The notes: generated by a model from the letters alone, not told the origin. Shown: positions 8,398 through 16,136, counted from the stretch's first letter. The stretch is DNA of 57,720 nt from Mesorhizobium helmanticense (GCF_003034915.1 NZ_PZJX01000064.1:1-57720); one strand, 5' to 3'. Program-made: numbers and translations.

Positions 8398-8600
8398 CAA
8401 AGCGGTTCGGGGTCGGTCATCTCTTCAAGGATTTCCGCAGCGCGGCACGCGAAAGGCCGGTTGGCCGTCGACGTGCTCGCCGGTCTCCTCGAGCGCCGGC
8501 GAGAGGACACGAGCAAGCACATTCTGGTCGAACCGTACCTCCAGGTCGATCGGTGGCCATTGGTCGGTGCGGGGCGATCGTGATGGTGACGCCAGTCACG
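8398..8600 (-). pseudogene. nifQ: nifQ fragment (decayed second copy)
   Basis: The stretch aligns with the N-terminal third of the intact nifQ at 11790-12443. Shared blocks include the 16-base run cggcacgcgaaaggcc, the segment around gtcggtcatct, and the region around ggccattgg. In translation, pieces corresponding to TDRPGG and FACR appear only in shifted frames. There is no open frame through it and the C-terminal Cys cluster is absent. It lies just upstream of the P450 gene, next to a copy of the nif promoter module at 8640-8890. Confidence 0.7.
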
Positions 8601-8639
8601 CCGGTCGATATTACATTCCACAGGCAATGCCCGTTTCGG

Positions 8640-8890
8640 ATAGAATCTGAACTGACGCTGGCCTGACATGTTGTCTTCCTTCATTGCATTGAGCGCGATA
8701 TCACTTACGAATGGACGCCGGTCGGTATCTCCTGCCGTCTCACAAGACAGCTTCAAAAGTCGTGCCAGAGCGCGGAAAGAGCCCTGCAGGAGATTTTCTA
8801 CACATCATTCAACAGCTTGAACGAATGCGCAGCCGCAAGCCTGGCGGAGCAGAGCCCGTGTCCCGGACCTGACAAACCCGACAGCAAAGT
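8640..8890 (-). repeat. Copy A of a duplicated NifA promoter module
   Basis: Homologous to 15510-15743 upstream of the ABC exporter. The shared parts are a start context (GAAGGAAGACAACATGTC), an AT-rich block around gattttctacaca, and gacaaacccgaca next to the activator site. It has an intact TGT-N10-ACA site at 8859-8874. The -24/-12 element at 8753-8766 reads TGGCACGACTTTTGAA, so the -12 dinucleotide is GA instead of GC. It points toward the nifQ fragment and the P450 operon. Confidence 0.7.
8859..8874 (-). promoter_or_regulatory. NifA upstream activator site upstream of the P450 operon
   Basis: TGT (8859-8861), ten bases, ACA (8872-8874). The site is about 93 bp upstream of the -24 element at 8765-8766, whose -12 half is damaged. 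It may still bind NifA, but productive transcription from this copy is doubtful. Confidence 0.65.
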
Positions 8891-9432
8891 CGCGGGAGCT
8901 TCAAAATGCCCCGAGAGCACAAGGCGGTTTTCCCGTCACTTCGGGACCGTGCCCGCCTCACGCAAGCGCAGTTCAGGAAGATGGGCATGGCCAGCTTGCT
9001 AATGGACGTGCTGGCTTCTTGTACCCATTGCCGATTTAGAAGCTGTCTCGCGAGCGTCGATAGGGCGAGGCGTAGGCCCTTCAGCCGTCTCAATCCTGAG
9101 AACGGAGGCCATAGGGACCTCGTCAGGTTAACCCCGATCGACTCCTGTCCCTCGTTCCGAGTTTGAGCCCCAGATTTTCGCTTCGAATACGGGCCACCTG
9201 TTCTCCGCGCCGGCGACCTGGCGACCCTCCGGTCCGACTTCCGACATTTTTGTCCAGCTTCGGACAAAGAGGGTCGCGGCTTGATACCCATAAAGGAGAT
9301 CCCCTCCGCCCAGAGCCCACGATCAGGTGATTATAGGCGCGCGCGCGCTGTCGGCGAAGGCACGGTCCTGGCCGCTCAAGGCAAAGAGTGTCGCTGCAAA
9401 AAACAGTGTGAACCCCAGCCTGACAATCAAAT
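8891..9432. other. Gene-poor stretch with remnants of a second nif promoter
   Basis: No intact gene is visible. At 9150-9290 there is a block related to the phosphonate operon promoter region (2480-2600): shared ccacctg, gttctcc, ccggcg and cttccgacat...cttcggaca segments. Its first activator site is decayed (GGT-N10-ACA), while the second at 9251-9266 is intact. Confidence 0.55.
9251..9266 (+). promoter_or_regulatory. NifA upstream activator site for prxS-rpoN2
   Basis: TGT (9251-9253), ten bases (ccagcttcgg), ACA (9264-9266). It is palindromic and lies about 167 bp upstream of the -24 element at 9433. It is the only perfect TGT-N10-ACA I found between 8875 and the prxS promoter. A TGT-N11-ACA lies nearer the promoter, at about 9389. 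Confidence 0.65.
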
Positions 9433-9446
9433 GGCATGGCGCTTGC
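9433..9446 (+). promoter_or_regulatory. Sigma-54 (-24/-12) promoter of prxS-rpoN2
   Basis: ATGGCATGGCGCTTGCG: GG at 9433-9434, ten bases, GC at 9445-9446. It matches the RpoN consensus well. It would make rpoN2 self-activating together with NifA, as described for the prxS-rpoN2 operon of Rhizobium etli. Confidence 0.85.
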
Positions 9447-9715
9447 GTCGTACCCGGCAGAACCCATCACAAGGTGGCCAGGAGTAAGACCATTGCTGAC
9501 ATCGCGACGCCCCGTACAAGCGCGTACCGTTCTCGTTGCCGCCGCAAATCGAGACCTCGTTTCTTCAGACGCCCGTGCTTGCGAGCGGTTTTGCCATGGC
9601 TGATCCAAGGCCGACACAAAACGCGCGGCGCTCGGCGGAATTGCCGGCCGAGGTCGATGCCGTGTCAGTTTCAACCGAAAAAGCAGCGCACCAGTTTTCC
9701 TCCAGGAGCACATTG

Positions 9716-10264
9716 ATGACGGTCAAAAAAAAGGTTCCTTTCGTCACCTTTCGCACGCGGGTTCGCGATGAGTCCATCGAGGGGCCAAACCCGTACCGCT
9801 GGGAAGACAAGACATCCGACGACTATTTCAGCGGCAATCGCATCATCCTGTTCTCGCTGCCCGGTGCCTTCACCCCGACCTGCTCGACCTTCCAGTTGCC
9901 CGATTTCGAAATGCTCTACGAAGAGTTCGAGAAGGAGGGAATTGACGCGATCTACTGCGTTTCCGTCAACGATGCCTTCGTCATGAACGCCTGGGGCAAG
10001 GCCCTGGGGCTGCAGAAAGTCCAGCTCATCCCAGACGGCTCGGGCGAGTTCACCCGCAAGATGGGCATGCTGGTTGCCAAGGACAATCTCGGCTTCGGCA
10101 TGCGCTCCTGGCGCTACGCTGCAGTGATCAACAATGGCGTAGTGGAGCAGTGCTTCGAGGAGGACGGTTTCTGCGACAACTGCGAGGCCGACCCCTATGG
10201 CGTATCGTCGCCGCAGAACGTCCTTGAAACTCTGAGAGCCGCCAAAGCCGTGACGGCTGCATGA
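9716..10264 (+). CDS. prxS: Peroxiredoxin of the Prx5 type (PrxS)
   Basis: A 182-residue atypical peroxiredoxin that reduces hydrogen peroxide and organic peroxides. The peroxidatic cysteine is in LPGAFTPTCST, the Prx5 signature. Two further cysteines in the tail (GFCDNCEAD) could form the resolving disulfide. The ATG at 9716 follows an AGGAG site; upstream in-frame codons lack similarity. It is the first gene of a prxS-rpoN2 unit behind a sigma-54 promoter, the arrangement known from R. etli, and also resembles y4vD of NGR234. It would protect bacteroids against peroxide during nitrogen fixation. Confidence 0.9.
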   Translation: MTVKKKVPFVTFRTRVRDESIEGPNPYRWEDKTSDDYFSGNRIILFSLPGAFTPTCSTFQLPDFEMLYEEFEKEGIDAIYCVSVNDAFVMNAWGKALGLQKVQLIPDGSGEFTRKMGMLVAKDNLGFGMRSWRYAAVINNGVVEQCFEEDGFCDNCEADPYGVSSPQNVLETLRAAKAVTAA

Positions 10265-10338
10265 TCTAGACGAGTCAACGTCTTGAAAATCCCCTTGCAC
10301 AAGGCGAAGGGTCGCTCGGTAGGAGTTTCACGCTAACC

Positions 10339-11793
10339 ATGGAGTCCTCAGCAAGCCTGCTTCAGCGTCAGAAGCAATCGTTGGTTTTGACGCCGCAAAT
10401 GATGGAATCCATTCGCCTGTTGCAACTGGCGCATCCCGAACTGCATCAGTTCGTCGAGCAGGAAATCGAGAAGAACCCCTTTCTGGAACGGGCATCAAAC
10501 CGGGCGCCGAAGGACATTCCGTCGATTTCGGCCGGGAACCCGCGCATCGGGCCGACCACGGGCGGAATATCGGATCGGGCCTCGCAGTGGAAATCAATCC
10601 GCGGCAAAAACAATGTCCAACCGGGGGGAAACCATGCGTTCGAAGATACCTGGACGTCCATCGAAACATTGCACGACCATGTCGCTCGCCAGATCGCTCT
10701 CAGCGCATTCGCGCCGCTGGAGCGGCGAATAGCTGGCGAGCTTGCCGGTCATCTGGAAGACACCGGATACCTTCCGGTGAACCTTTCGGAACTGGCCCGC
10801 AGCCTGAATGTCCGGGAGGCTGTTGTGGAACGGGTTCTCGGAACCTTGCAGCAGTTCGATCCACCGGGTATTTTTGCGCGAACTCTCAGCGAATGCCTTG
10901 AGATACAATTGCGGCAGCTAGACAGGTTCGACCCGGCAATGGCAGCGCTGGTCGCCAATCTTGAAGCGGTGGCGCGACGCGATTTTCAAACATTGAAGCG
11001 CCATTGCGGTGTCGATGAAGACGACCTTCTCGACATGTTGCACGAAATCCGCGCGCTCGATCCCAAGCCTGGAAATCGATTCCAATCCGGAGGGCCTGAA
11101 TCGATCATTCCCGACGTCTTGGTCCAGCCCTCTCCCGGAGGTGGGTGGCAAATCGAACTCAATCCAGACACGCTGCCCAGGCTGCTGATGAACCAAAACT
11201 ATTTTGCCCAGGTCTCCCGCCTAAGCGCCCAAAATTCGAAAGACCAGTCATTTCTCAACGAATGCCTCCAAAACGCGAACTGGCTAATCCGCAGCCTTGA
11301 TCAGCGCGCCAAGACGATCCTCAAGGTAGCGGCTGAAATCATCCGCCAGCAGGACGCCTTTTTTGAACATGGGGTCGCCCACCTGCGGCCTCTCAATCTC
11401 AGGACTGTCGCGGATGCGATCAACGTGCACCAGTCGACGGTAAGCCGGGTAACGTCGAACAAGTACATGCTGACCCCGCGCGGCGTGTTCGAACTGAAGT
11501 ATTTTTTCACTGTCGCGATCGGCTCCTCCGAAGGCGGCGAGGCGTACTCCGCCGAAGCTGTCCGCCATCAAATCAAGGCGATGGTTGCCGTGGAATTGCC
11601 CGACGAAGTGCTTTCCGACGACGACATCGCCACCCGGCTCAAGGAAACCGGGATCGACATTGCTCGCCGCACCGTTGCGAAATATCGTGAGGCGCTGAAC
11701 ATCCCGTCCTCCGCGCGACGTCGCCGGGAAAAGCGCGTGCGGCTTCGATGCCAATCAAGCCCGGGCGGCGGCGGCGACGAAAGCGGCTCTTAA
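10339..11793 (+). CDS. rpoN: RNA polymerase sigma-54 factor RpoN2
   Basis: A 484-residue sigma-54 factor. Region I starts with the glutamine-rich LLQRQKQSLVLTPQMMESIRLLQL, which contacts enhancer-binding proteins. The C-terminus has the helix-turn-helix (INVHQSTVSRVTSNKYM) and the RpoN box ARRTVAKYRE that reads the -24 element. The gene follows prxS by 74 bp and should share its NifA-dependent promoter. In M. loti R7A the island copy rpoN2 is reported as essential for fixation while the chromosomal rpoN1 is not. Its stop codon overlaps the stop of convergent nifQ. The last 25 residues, rich in Arg, Gly and Ser, lie beyond the RpoN box. Confidence 0.95.
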   Translation: MESSASLLQRQKQSLVLTPQMMESIRLLQLAHPELHQFVEQEIEKNPFLERASNRAPKDIPSISAGNPRIGPTTGGISDRASQWKSIRGKNNVQPGGNHAFEDTWTSIETLHDHVARQIALSAFAPLERRIAGELAGHLEDTGYLPVNLSELARSLNVREAVVERVLGTLQQFDPPGIFARTLSECLEIQLRQLDRFDPAMAALVANLEAVARRDFQTLKRHCGVDEDDLLDMLHEIRALDPKPGNRFQSGGPESIIPDVLVQPSPGGGWQIELNPDTLPRLLMNQNYFAQVSRLSAQNSKDQSFLNECLQNANWLIRSLDQRAKTILKVAAEIIRQQDAFFEHGVAHLRPLNLRTVADAINVHQSTVSRVTSNKYMLTPRGVFELKYFFTVAIGSSEGGEAYSAEAVRHQIKAMVAVELPDEVLSDDDIATRLKETGIDIARRTVAKYREALNIPSSARRRREKRVRLRCQSSPGGGGDESGS

Positions 11794-12443
11794 TCCAAAG
11801 CGAACCCGTTCTTGATCCGTGCCAAGTGGCTTTCGCCTTCCTCCGGGCCAAAACAGCTTTCGAAATCGCGGCATTCCTGACAACTGGGCGCGGTGCATAG
11901 CGAAAAGCCTTCAGCCTCGCAGAGCTTACGATAAAAATACTTCTTCCATTTCATGTTTTTGGTGTTGCCGGCCGCCAGCGCCGGGAAATGCCTGGCGATC
12001 AAGCGGCTGAGCTCGGCCCGATTGAAAAGGCCAAGGTCCTGCCACAGATGGTCATTGCGCAAACTGCGCCTGGCGATGATCTTGGCGAAGAGGATGCTCG
12101 CCGGATCGCCTGGCCTGGCATGCCCAATGAGCAGGTCGCGCAGAAGCCCTTCCTCCATATCCGGCTCGGGATCGGTCAGCTTTTCCAGCGCGAAGGCGTT
12201 GACGGGCACAGCCGGGAAATAGCGTGTCATGACATCTCGCAGGTCGGCACGCGAAAGGCCGGTTGCTTCGGTCGCGGTCGCCTTGCCGGCCTCGACCTCC
12301 TCGAACGCGAGGTAGAAAACACAGGCAAGCACATGCCGGTCGAACGCCGCCGCCTGGTCTGTCGGCGGCCATTGGCTGGTGCTGAAACAGCCACGGTGAT
12401 GGGCGAATGTGGCGCCGTTCTGCTGGTCTTGTCCCCGGCTCAT
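11790..12443 (-). CDS. nifQ: NifQ, molybdenum donor for FeMo-cofactor
   Basis: A 217-residue NifQ, which carries a Mo-Fe-S cluster and delivers molybdenum to NifEN/NifH during FeMo-cofactor assembly. The diagnostic C-terminal cluster CTAPSCQECRDFESC gives C-x4-C-x2-C-x5-C. The ATG at 12443 overlaps the stop of fdxB by four bases, so the two are translationally coupled. The upstream promoter module (copy C) has a mutated activator site and -12 element. This fits the report that nifQ is not NifA-regulated in M. loti R7A though it is needed for full fixation. Confidence 0.95.
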   Translation of the reverse strand: MSRGQDQQNGATFAHHRGCFSTSQWPPTDQAAAFDRHVLACVFYLAFEEVEAGKATATEATGLSRADLRDVMTRYFPAVPVNAFALEKLTDPEPDMEEGLLRDLLIGHARPGDPASILFAKIIARRSLRNDHLWQDLGLFNRAELSRLIARHFPALAAGNTKNMKWKKYFYRKLCEAEGFSLCTAPSCQECRDFESCFGPEEGESHLARIKNGFALD

Positions 12444-12757
12444 GCAGCAAGCTTGTCGGCCGCAAGGTGGGTCTGGCAGTTCTTCGGGCAGACGCGGCCG
12501 CAGGCGCCGCAGCCGATGCAGCGGCCGGCATGGTCGACGATCATGACCATGCGGTTGAGATCGCCATCGAAGTCGTCGTCCTCGCCCGCGCAGATGCCGA
12601 GGATTTCGCCTGCGTCATCGACGCCATGAAGGTGCATGACCTCGCGCGAGCAGACCTTGAAGCAGCGGCCGCAGCCGATACAGGTCGTGCCATTGATCGC
12701 CGTCAGATAGTGCGGCGTCCAGGGAGAGCCGTCGCGGGTGACAAAAGCGCCGGTCAT
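12440..12757 (-). CDS. fdxB: Nif-specific ferredoxin III (FdxB)
   Basis: A 105-residue ferredoxin with two [4Fe-4S] motifs, CIGCGRCFKVCSREV and CIGCGACGRVCPKNC, separated by about 50 residues, the pattern of nif-specific ferredoxin III. It sits between DUF683 and nifQ with four-base overlaps at both ends, so it belongs to one transcript. It probably donates electrons for nitrogenase or cofactor assembly; the exact role in rhizobia is not settled. Confidence 0.92.
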   Translation of the reverse strand: MTGAFVTRDGSPWTPHYLTAINGTTCIGCGRCFKVCSREVMHLHGVDDAGEILGICAGEDDDFDGDLNRMVMIVDHAGRCIGCGACGRVCPKNCQTHLAADKLAA

Positions 12758-12957
12758 TGTGAATTCTCCAACGCCGCGAGCTCTTCCTTTGCTGCATTCA
12801 ATTCGGCAAATATCTTGAAGGCTTTCCTGGCGACCGCCTTGATCTTGGTCCAGTTGACCGGCAGGTCCTCGGCAAGGTCGTGCAATTCCATCTTGGCGGC
12901 TCCCGCGCGCGACTGCAGCTTGCGGACCTTCTTCTGCAACAGCTCAAGGTCTGACAT
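12754..12957 (-). CDS. Small nif-associated protein, DUF683 (CCE_0567-type)
   Basis: A 67-residue, helix-rich protein with heptad-like charged and hydrophobic residues (MSDLELLQKKVRKLQSRAGA and LNAAKEELAALEN). It fits the small coiled-coil DUF683 family found between nifX and fdxB in many nif clusters. The ATG at 12957 has an AGGAGGG site. Its stop overlaps fdxB by four bases. The function is unknown; a scaffold role in FeMo-cofactor assembly is a guess from context. nifE, nifN and nifX are not in this window. Confidence 0.88.
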   Translation of the reverse strand: MSDLELLQKKVRKLQSRAGAAKMELHDLAEDLPVNWTKIKAVARKAFKIFAELNAAKEELAALENSQ

Positions 12958-12984
12958 GATCCCCCTCCTCGCAAGCCGGTTTTC

Positions 12985-13110
12985 TTACGCCCGCGCCATG
13001 TCGGGACGCGCTTCGATGGCCGCGACCGCATCGCCGGCGTGCCGGCCTCGGCGGGTTTCCGGAACGTCTCGAAGCCGAACCGGTGATGCCGATGGTAGGC
13101 GAGACGCTAC
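12985..13110 (-). pseudogene. C-terminal remnant of the nifX-associated protein (DUF269)
   Basis: Minus-strand translation gives HRFGFETFRKPAEAG and then, after a frameshift near position 13020, DAVAAIEARPDMARA followed by TAA at 12987-12985. These fit the end of the NifX-associated DUF269 protein, which normally precedes DUF683. The rest of that gene is missing. The remnant joins directly to promoter copy C. Confidence 0.7.
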
Positions 13111-13309
13111 AGCCAGCTTATGCAATCCCGCGCGGCGAGACGCAGGTCCGTATCCTGCACCTTCGAGTTCGGCATAAGAGCGGTTGGGCGCAGACGAGAA
13201 TCAAGTTCTTGTTCCCGAAGTCGCCACGGGCGGTGAGCGCATATTGTGAGGGTGTCGATTTGGCGACGCCCTATGCCAGAGAACGCGTATCTGGCGCGGA
13301 CCCGGCGCG

Positions 13310-13610
13310 TTGTTTTCCTTCGCTCCATTGATCGCATCAACGAGGATCTAGATGATCGCGCGGCGGCTGCCGCCTCAGAAGCAAGCCTCAAGCGCCGTGC
13401 CGGGAACGCAGGACGAAGCTCATAAAAAATTGTTTGCATCCCATTCATTGGTTTGCTCGAGGGCGCGGCAGGAAGACAGGCCGGCACCAGGCGTATCGTG
13501 GATTGGACAAGCCCGACGACAGGTTGCGGCCGCCTTTTCAGGAACGGCCCGACAGGATTGCTGGGGAGGCGAGCTGAATTCACGCCGCGTTCAACCGTGT
13601 TGCACATTGG
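13310..13610 (-). repeat. Copy C of the NifA promoter module, upstream of DUF683-fdxB-nifQ
   Basis: It shares with copy B the start context (cttcgctccattgatcgc against cttcgttccatcgatcgc) and the 18-base run acggcccgacaggattgc. The -24/-12 element at 13388-13401 reads CGGCACGGCGCTTGAG, so -12 is GA. The activator site is TAT-N10-ACA (13494-13509) instead of TGT-N10-ACA. The spacing between them (93 bp) is the same as in copies A and B. The position of the ATG in copy B is changed here. Confidence 0.7.
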
Positions 13611-15522
13611 TCTCATCGCACCCCTTTGTCAGTTCCAAGGCCTGCCGCTCGAACAGGCGGCGGTAGATGCCGTCGCGACGGATCAGCGCGGCATGGTCGC
13701 CCTGCTCGGTGATGCAACCACGGTCGAAGACAAGCAGCCGGTCGAGTTCGCGCACCGTCGAGAGCCGGTGCGCAATGACGAGCGTGGTGCGCCCGACCAT
13801 GAGCCGCTCCACCGCCTTCTGGATCAGCATCTCCGATTCCGAATCGAGGCTCGATGTCGCCTCGTCCAGAATCAGGATCGGGGCATCGGCGAGGAAGGCG
13901 CGCGCTATCGCCACACGCTGGCGCTCGCCGCCTGAAAGCTTCACGCCGCGTTCGCCGACCAGCGTACCGTAGCCGTTCGGCAGGCGCGCAATGAAGTCAT
14001 GCGCGCTGGCGAGCCGCGCCGCCTGCTCAATGTCGGACCGAGAAGCACCCGGCCGCCCATAGGCTATGTTCTCGGCCAGCGAGCGGTGGAACAGGAGGGG
14101 CTCCTGCTGTACGATCGCGATCTGCGAGCGCAGCGAGGCCTGCGTCACCAGCGAGATGTCCTGCCCATCGATCAAGATTCGTCCAGCATCCAGGTCATAA
14201 AGCCGCTGGATGAGCTTGACGAAGGTGGTCTTGCCGGAGCCAGAGGGGCCGACCAGACCGACCCGTGCGCCGGCCTCAATCGAAATCGACAAGTCGCTGT
14301 AGAATGGCGACCAATGATTGCCGTAGTGGAAATGGACGCTCTCAAAATCAATGTGACCCTTCGTGATCCGGATCGGCTTAGCGCCCGGAACATCGGCCAC
14401 GTCGGGCGGCTGGCTGTAGGTTTTGACCAGTTCCTCCATCTCATTTACAGAGCGCTGGATGGTGCGCACGTGTATGGAAACATCACGCAAGTAGCCATAC
14501 AGGACGGTGAAAGACGCGAGCACCAAGGCGATGTCACCCGGGGTCGCCTGGCCGCGCGACCACATAAATAAGGCATAGCCGATCAAAGCCGCTCTCATCG
14601 CAAGAAGCAGGATTCCCTGGAATGCAGCACTGATCGTCCCGCGCACCCAGGTCCGGCGGGTGCGGTGCAGCCACTTGGAGATGACTTTCGCGAGGCGATA
14701 ATCTTCCCGCACCTCGGCGCCGAAGCCTTTGACTATCGCGTTACAGCTGATCGCGTCCGCAAGCGAGCCGCCAAGCCTCGTATCCCAGTTGTTGGCAAGG
14801 TTCGCCGCTGGCGCCACATAGCCGAGCGACAGGATAATGATCAGCGCCACATAGCCGAGCGAGCCGCAGGCGATGATCAGCCCCATCATCGGCCAATACC
14901 AGCCGAGCAGAACGCTCGACCCTACGAGCATAATGAGCGAGGGGAACAACGCGAGAAGAATCGTGTCGTTGAAGAAGTAGAGCGCCCACATGCCGCGCGT
15001 GACCTTGCGCACCGTCGAGCCGGCGAAGGTTTTCGCATGCCAATCGGTCGAAAAGCGCTGGACGCGATGGAACGCGTCACTGGCGATGTCGGACATCATC
15101 TTCAGAATGAAGTCATTGATGGCAATGAAGGCGATGTTGCGCATGACGACGGCACCGAGTGTGAGCGCAATCAACATTGAAAAGGCCGCAAGAGCCGCAT
15201 CCCACACGACGGCGTCGGCTGCCGCTCCTTGGGCGACCGCGTCTACGAGCCGTCCGGAATAGAGCGGCGTCAGAACGTCAAGGAGCGTTGCGACAAGCAC
15301 CGCGATCATAATGATCGCGAGCCGGACCGGCTGCCTGCTCCAGTGGCGTATGTTGAAGGCGAAAACGTCGCGAAAGGCGGCGCCGCGCAGATCGATGTGA
15401 AAACGCCGCGTGGCTTTGTACGAGCGCAGCAGGCCGCTCGGTCTCAAGAAACCCGAAATGGAAGGTCTGCGTGAGGACGAAAACATCGCTCGGAATGCGG
15501 GTGGCTGATCTGGAGCTGACAT
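13591..15522 (-). CDS. ABC transporter, fused membrane and ATPase domains
   Basis: A 643-residue half-transporter of the exporter type. The membrane domain (about residues 60-330) has six hydrophobic helices. The ATPase domain has Walker A GPSGSGKTT, signature LSGGERQR, Walker B ILILDEATSSLD and H-loop VIAHRLS. The ATG at 15522 follows GGAAAG and matches the start context of promoter copy A. About 50 residues precede the membrane domain (FRAMFSSSRRPSISGFLRPS), longer than usual. It works as a dimer in the inner membrane. It has its own intact NifA/sigma-54 promoter, so it is probably bacteroid-expressed. The substrate is unknown. Confidence 0.88.
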   Translation of the reverse strand: MSAPDQPPAFRAMFSSSRRPSISGFLRPSGLLRSYKATRRFHIDLRGAAFRDVFAFNIRHWSRQPVRLAIIMIAVLVATLLDVLTPLYSGRLVDAVAQGAAADAVVWDAALAAFSMLIALTLGAVVMRNIAFIAINDFILKMMSDIASDAFHRVQRFSTDWHAKTFAGSTVRKVTRGMWALYFFNDTILLALFPSLIMLVGSSVLLGWYWPMMGLIIACGSLGYVALIIILSLGYVAPAANLANNWDTRLGGSLADAISCNAIVKGFGAEVREDYRLAKVISKWLHRTRRTWVRGTISAAFQGILLLAMRAALIGYALFMWSRGQATPGDIALVLASFTVLYGYLRDVSIHVRTIQRSVNEMEELVKTYSQPPDVADVPGAKPIRITKGHIDFESVHFHYGNHWSPFYSDLSISIEAGARVGLVGPSGSGKTTFVKLIQRLYDLDAGRILIDGQDISLVTQASLRSQIAIVQQEPLLFHRSLAENIAYGRPGASRSDIEQAARLASAHDFIARLPNGYGTLVGERGVKLSGGERQRVAIARAFLADAPILILDEATSSLDSESEMLIQKAVERLMVGRTTLVIAHRLSTVRELDRLLVFDRGCITEQGDHAALIRRDGIYRRLFERQALELTKGCDETNVQHG

Positions 15523-15613
15523 GTTGCTTTCTTTCCTTCGTTCCATCGATCGCGATGTCACCCGCGAGATGAATATCGGCCGCAGGCACGCGCTGCCCTA
15601 CGAGGAGAGAACC

Positions 15614-15627
15614 GCAAAAACCGCGCC
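15614..15627 (-). promoter_or_regulatory. Sigma-54 promoter of the ABC transporter gene
   Basis: On the minus strand TTGGCGCGGTTTTTGCGG: GG at 15627-15626, ten bases, GC at 15615-15614. It lies about 92 bp upstream of the ABC transporter ATG and downstream of the TGT-N10-ACA site at 15719-15734. Confidence 0.8.
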
Positions 15628-15718
15628 AAAGGCTCAGAAAGAAGCTCAGAAGAATTTTCTGCATATTCTACAATGACAAACGAGATCTCAGCAGGGCAAC
15701 GGGGGCGTAACAGTGCCG

Positions 15719-15734
15719 TGTCGCGCACTCGACA
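15719..15734 (-). promoter_or_regulatory. NifA upstream activator site (ABC transporter)
   Basis: TGT (15719-15721), ten bases, ACA (15732-15734), followed by aacccgaca exactly as in copy A. Confidence 0.75.
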
Positions 15735-15861
15735 AACCCGACAGGACGCCTCGGTCGCGCGGGCGTCCTTGGCGAACGGCCCGACAGGATTGCTCCTCAC
15801 GCGAGGCGGAATCTACGCCCGCCCGATTCAACGGCGTTCCGCGTTGAACAATTCCCGCCGA

Positions 15862-15877
15862 TGTCGGAAATGCGACA
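15862..15877 (+). promoter_or_regulatory. NifA upstream activator site (nifS transcript)
   Basis: TGT (15862-15864), ten bases (cggaaatgcg), ACA (15875-15877). It is only 49 bp from the -24 element at 15926 on the plus strand. Because it is palindromic it could also serve the divergent ABC transporter promoter. Confidence 0.75.
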
Positions 15878-15925
15878 TAGCAGTGTTAGAGCCATCATGT
15901 TGTTTTGAAATGATTCCCTTCTTTG

Positions 15926-15939
15926 GCACGGTCGATGCG
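15926..15939 (+). promoter_or_regulatory. Sigma-54 promoter for the iscN remnant and nifS-nifW
   Basis: TTTGGCACGGTCGATGCG: GG at 15926-15927, ten bases, GC at 15938-15939, a near-perfect RpoN site. It lies 54 bp upstream of the iscN-like start at 15981 and about 270 bp upstream of nifS. Confidence 0.85.
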
Positions 15940-15980
15940 TAGCTGTTCGCGAACGCGTCCGGCCTGAAGGAGAGACAGTC

Positions 15981-16135
15981 CATGATCCAGCGCACCGAAA
16001 ACGCCGTGGCCTAAAGACCGCGCTTGCCGGGGGCCGAGCCGGCGCAACGCTGGCGCACCAAGGTCGAGGCGGGTTACCGCGCCGGCGCCAAGAAGCGCGC
16101 AGGCCGAATGTGGCCGCGGCAACTCCTTCGGCTAA
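15981..16135 (+). pseudogene. iscN (HesB/IscA-type) remnant with internal deletion
   Basis: After a good ribosome site (AAGGAGAG) the ATG at about 15981 opens MIQRTENAVA and stops at once; this matches the N-terminus of nif-linked IscA/HesB proteins. Further on, in another frame, ECGRGNSFG followed by TAA (16133-16135) matches the C-terminal CGCGxSF cluster-binding motif, with one cysteine changed to arginine. The middle is gone. In R. etli iscN precedes nifU and nifS; here nifU is absent as well. Confidence 0.65.
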
Positions 16136-16136
16136 C

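Larger units (their letters stand above)
15510..15850 (-). repeat. Copy B of the NifA promoter module, upstream of the ABC transporter
   Basis: The only copy with all parts intact: start context at 15522-15550, sigma-54 element at 15614-15627 and activator site at 15719-15734, with 92 bp between activator and -24. It is homologous to copy A (8640-8890) and copy C (13310-13610). Confidence 0.75.

Noticed and set aside
8235..8756. A 173-codon minus-strand frame upstream of the P450 gene as a gene
   Set aside because: It covers promoter copy A and the nifQ fragment, where homology to nifQ appears in other frames.
9536..9715. Longer N-terminus for the peroxiredoxin
   Set aside because: The extra 60 codons lack similarity to peroxiredoxins, and the AGGAG site fits the start at 9716.
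13107..13616. A 169-codon minus-strand frame as a gene
   Set aside because: It runs through promoter copy C and the DUF269 remnant; the open frame is a by-product of GC-rich DNA.
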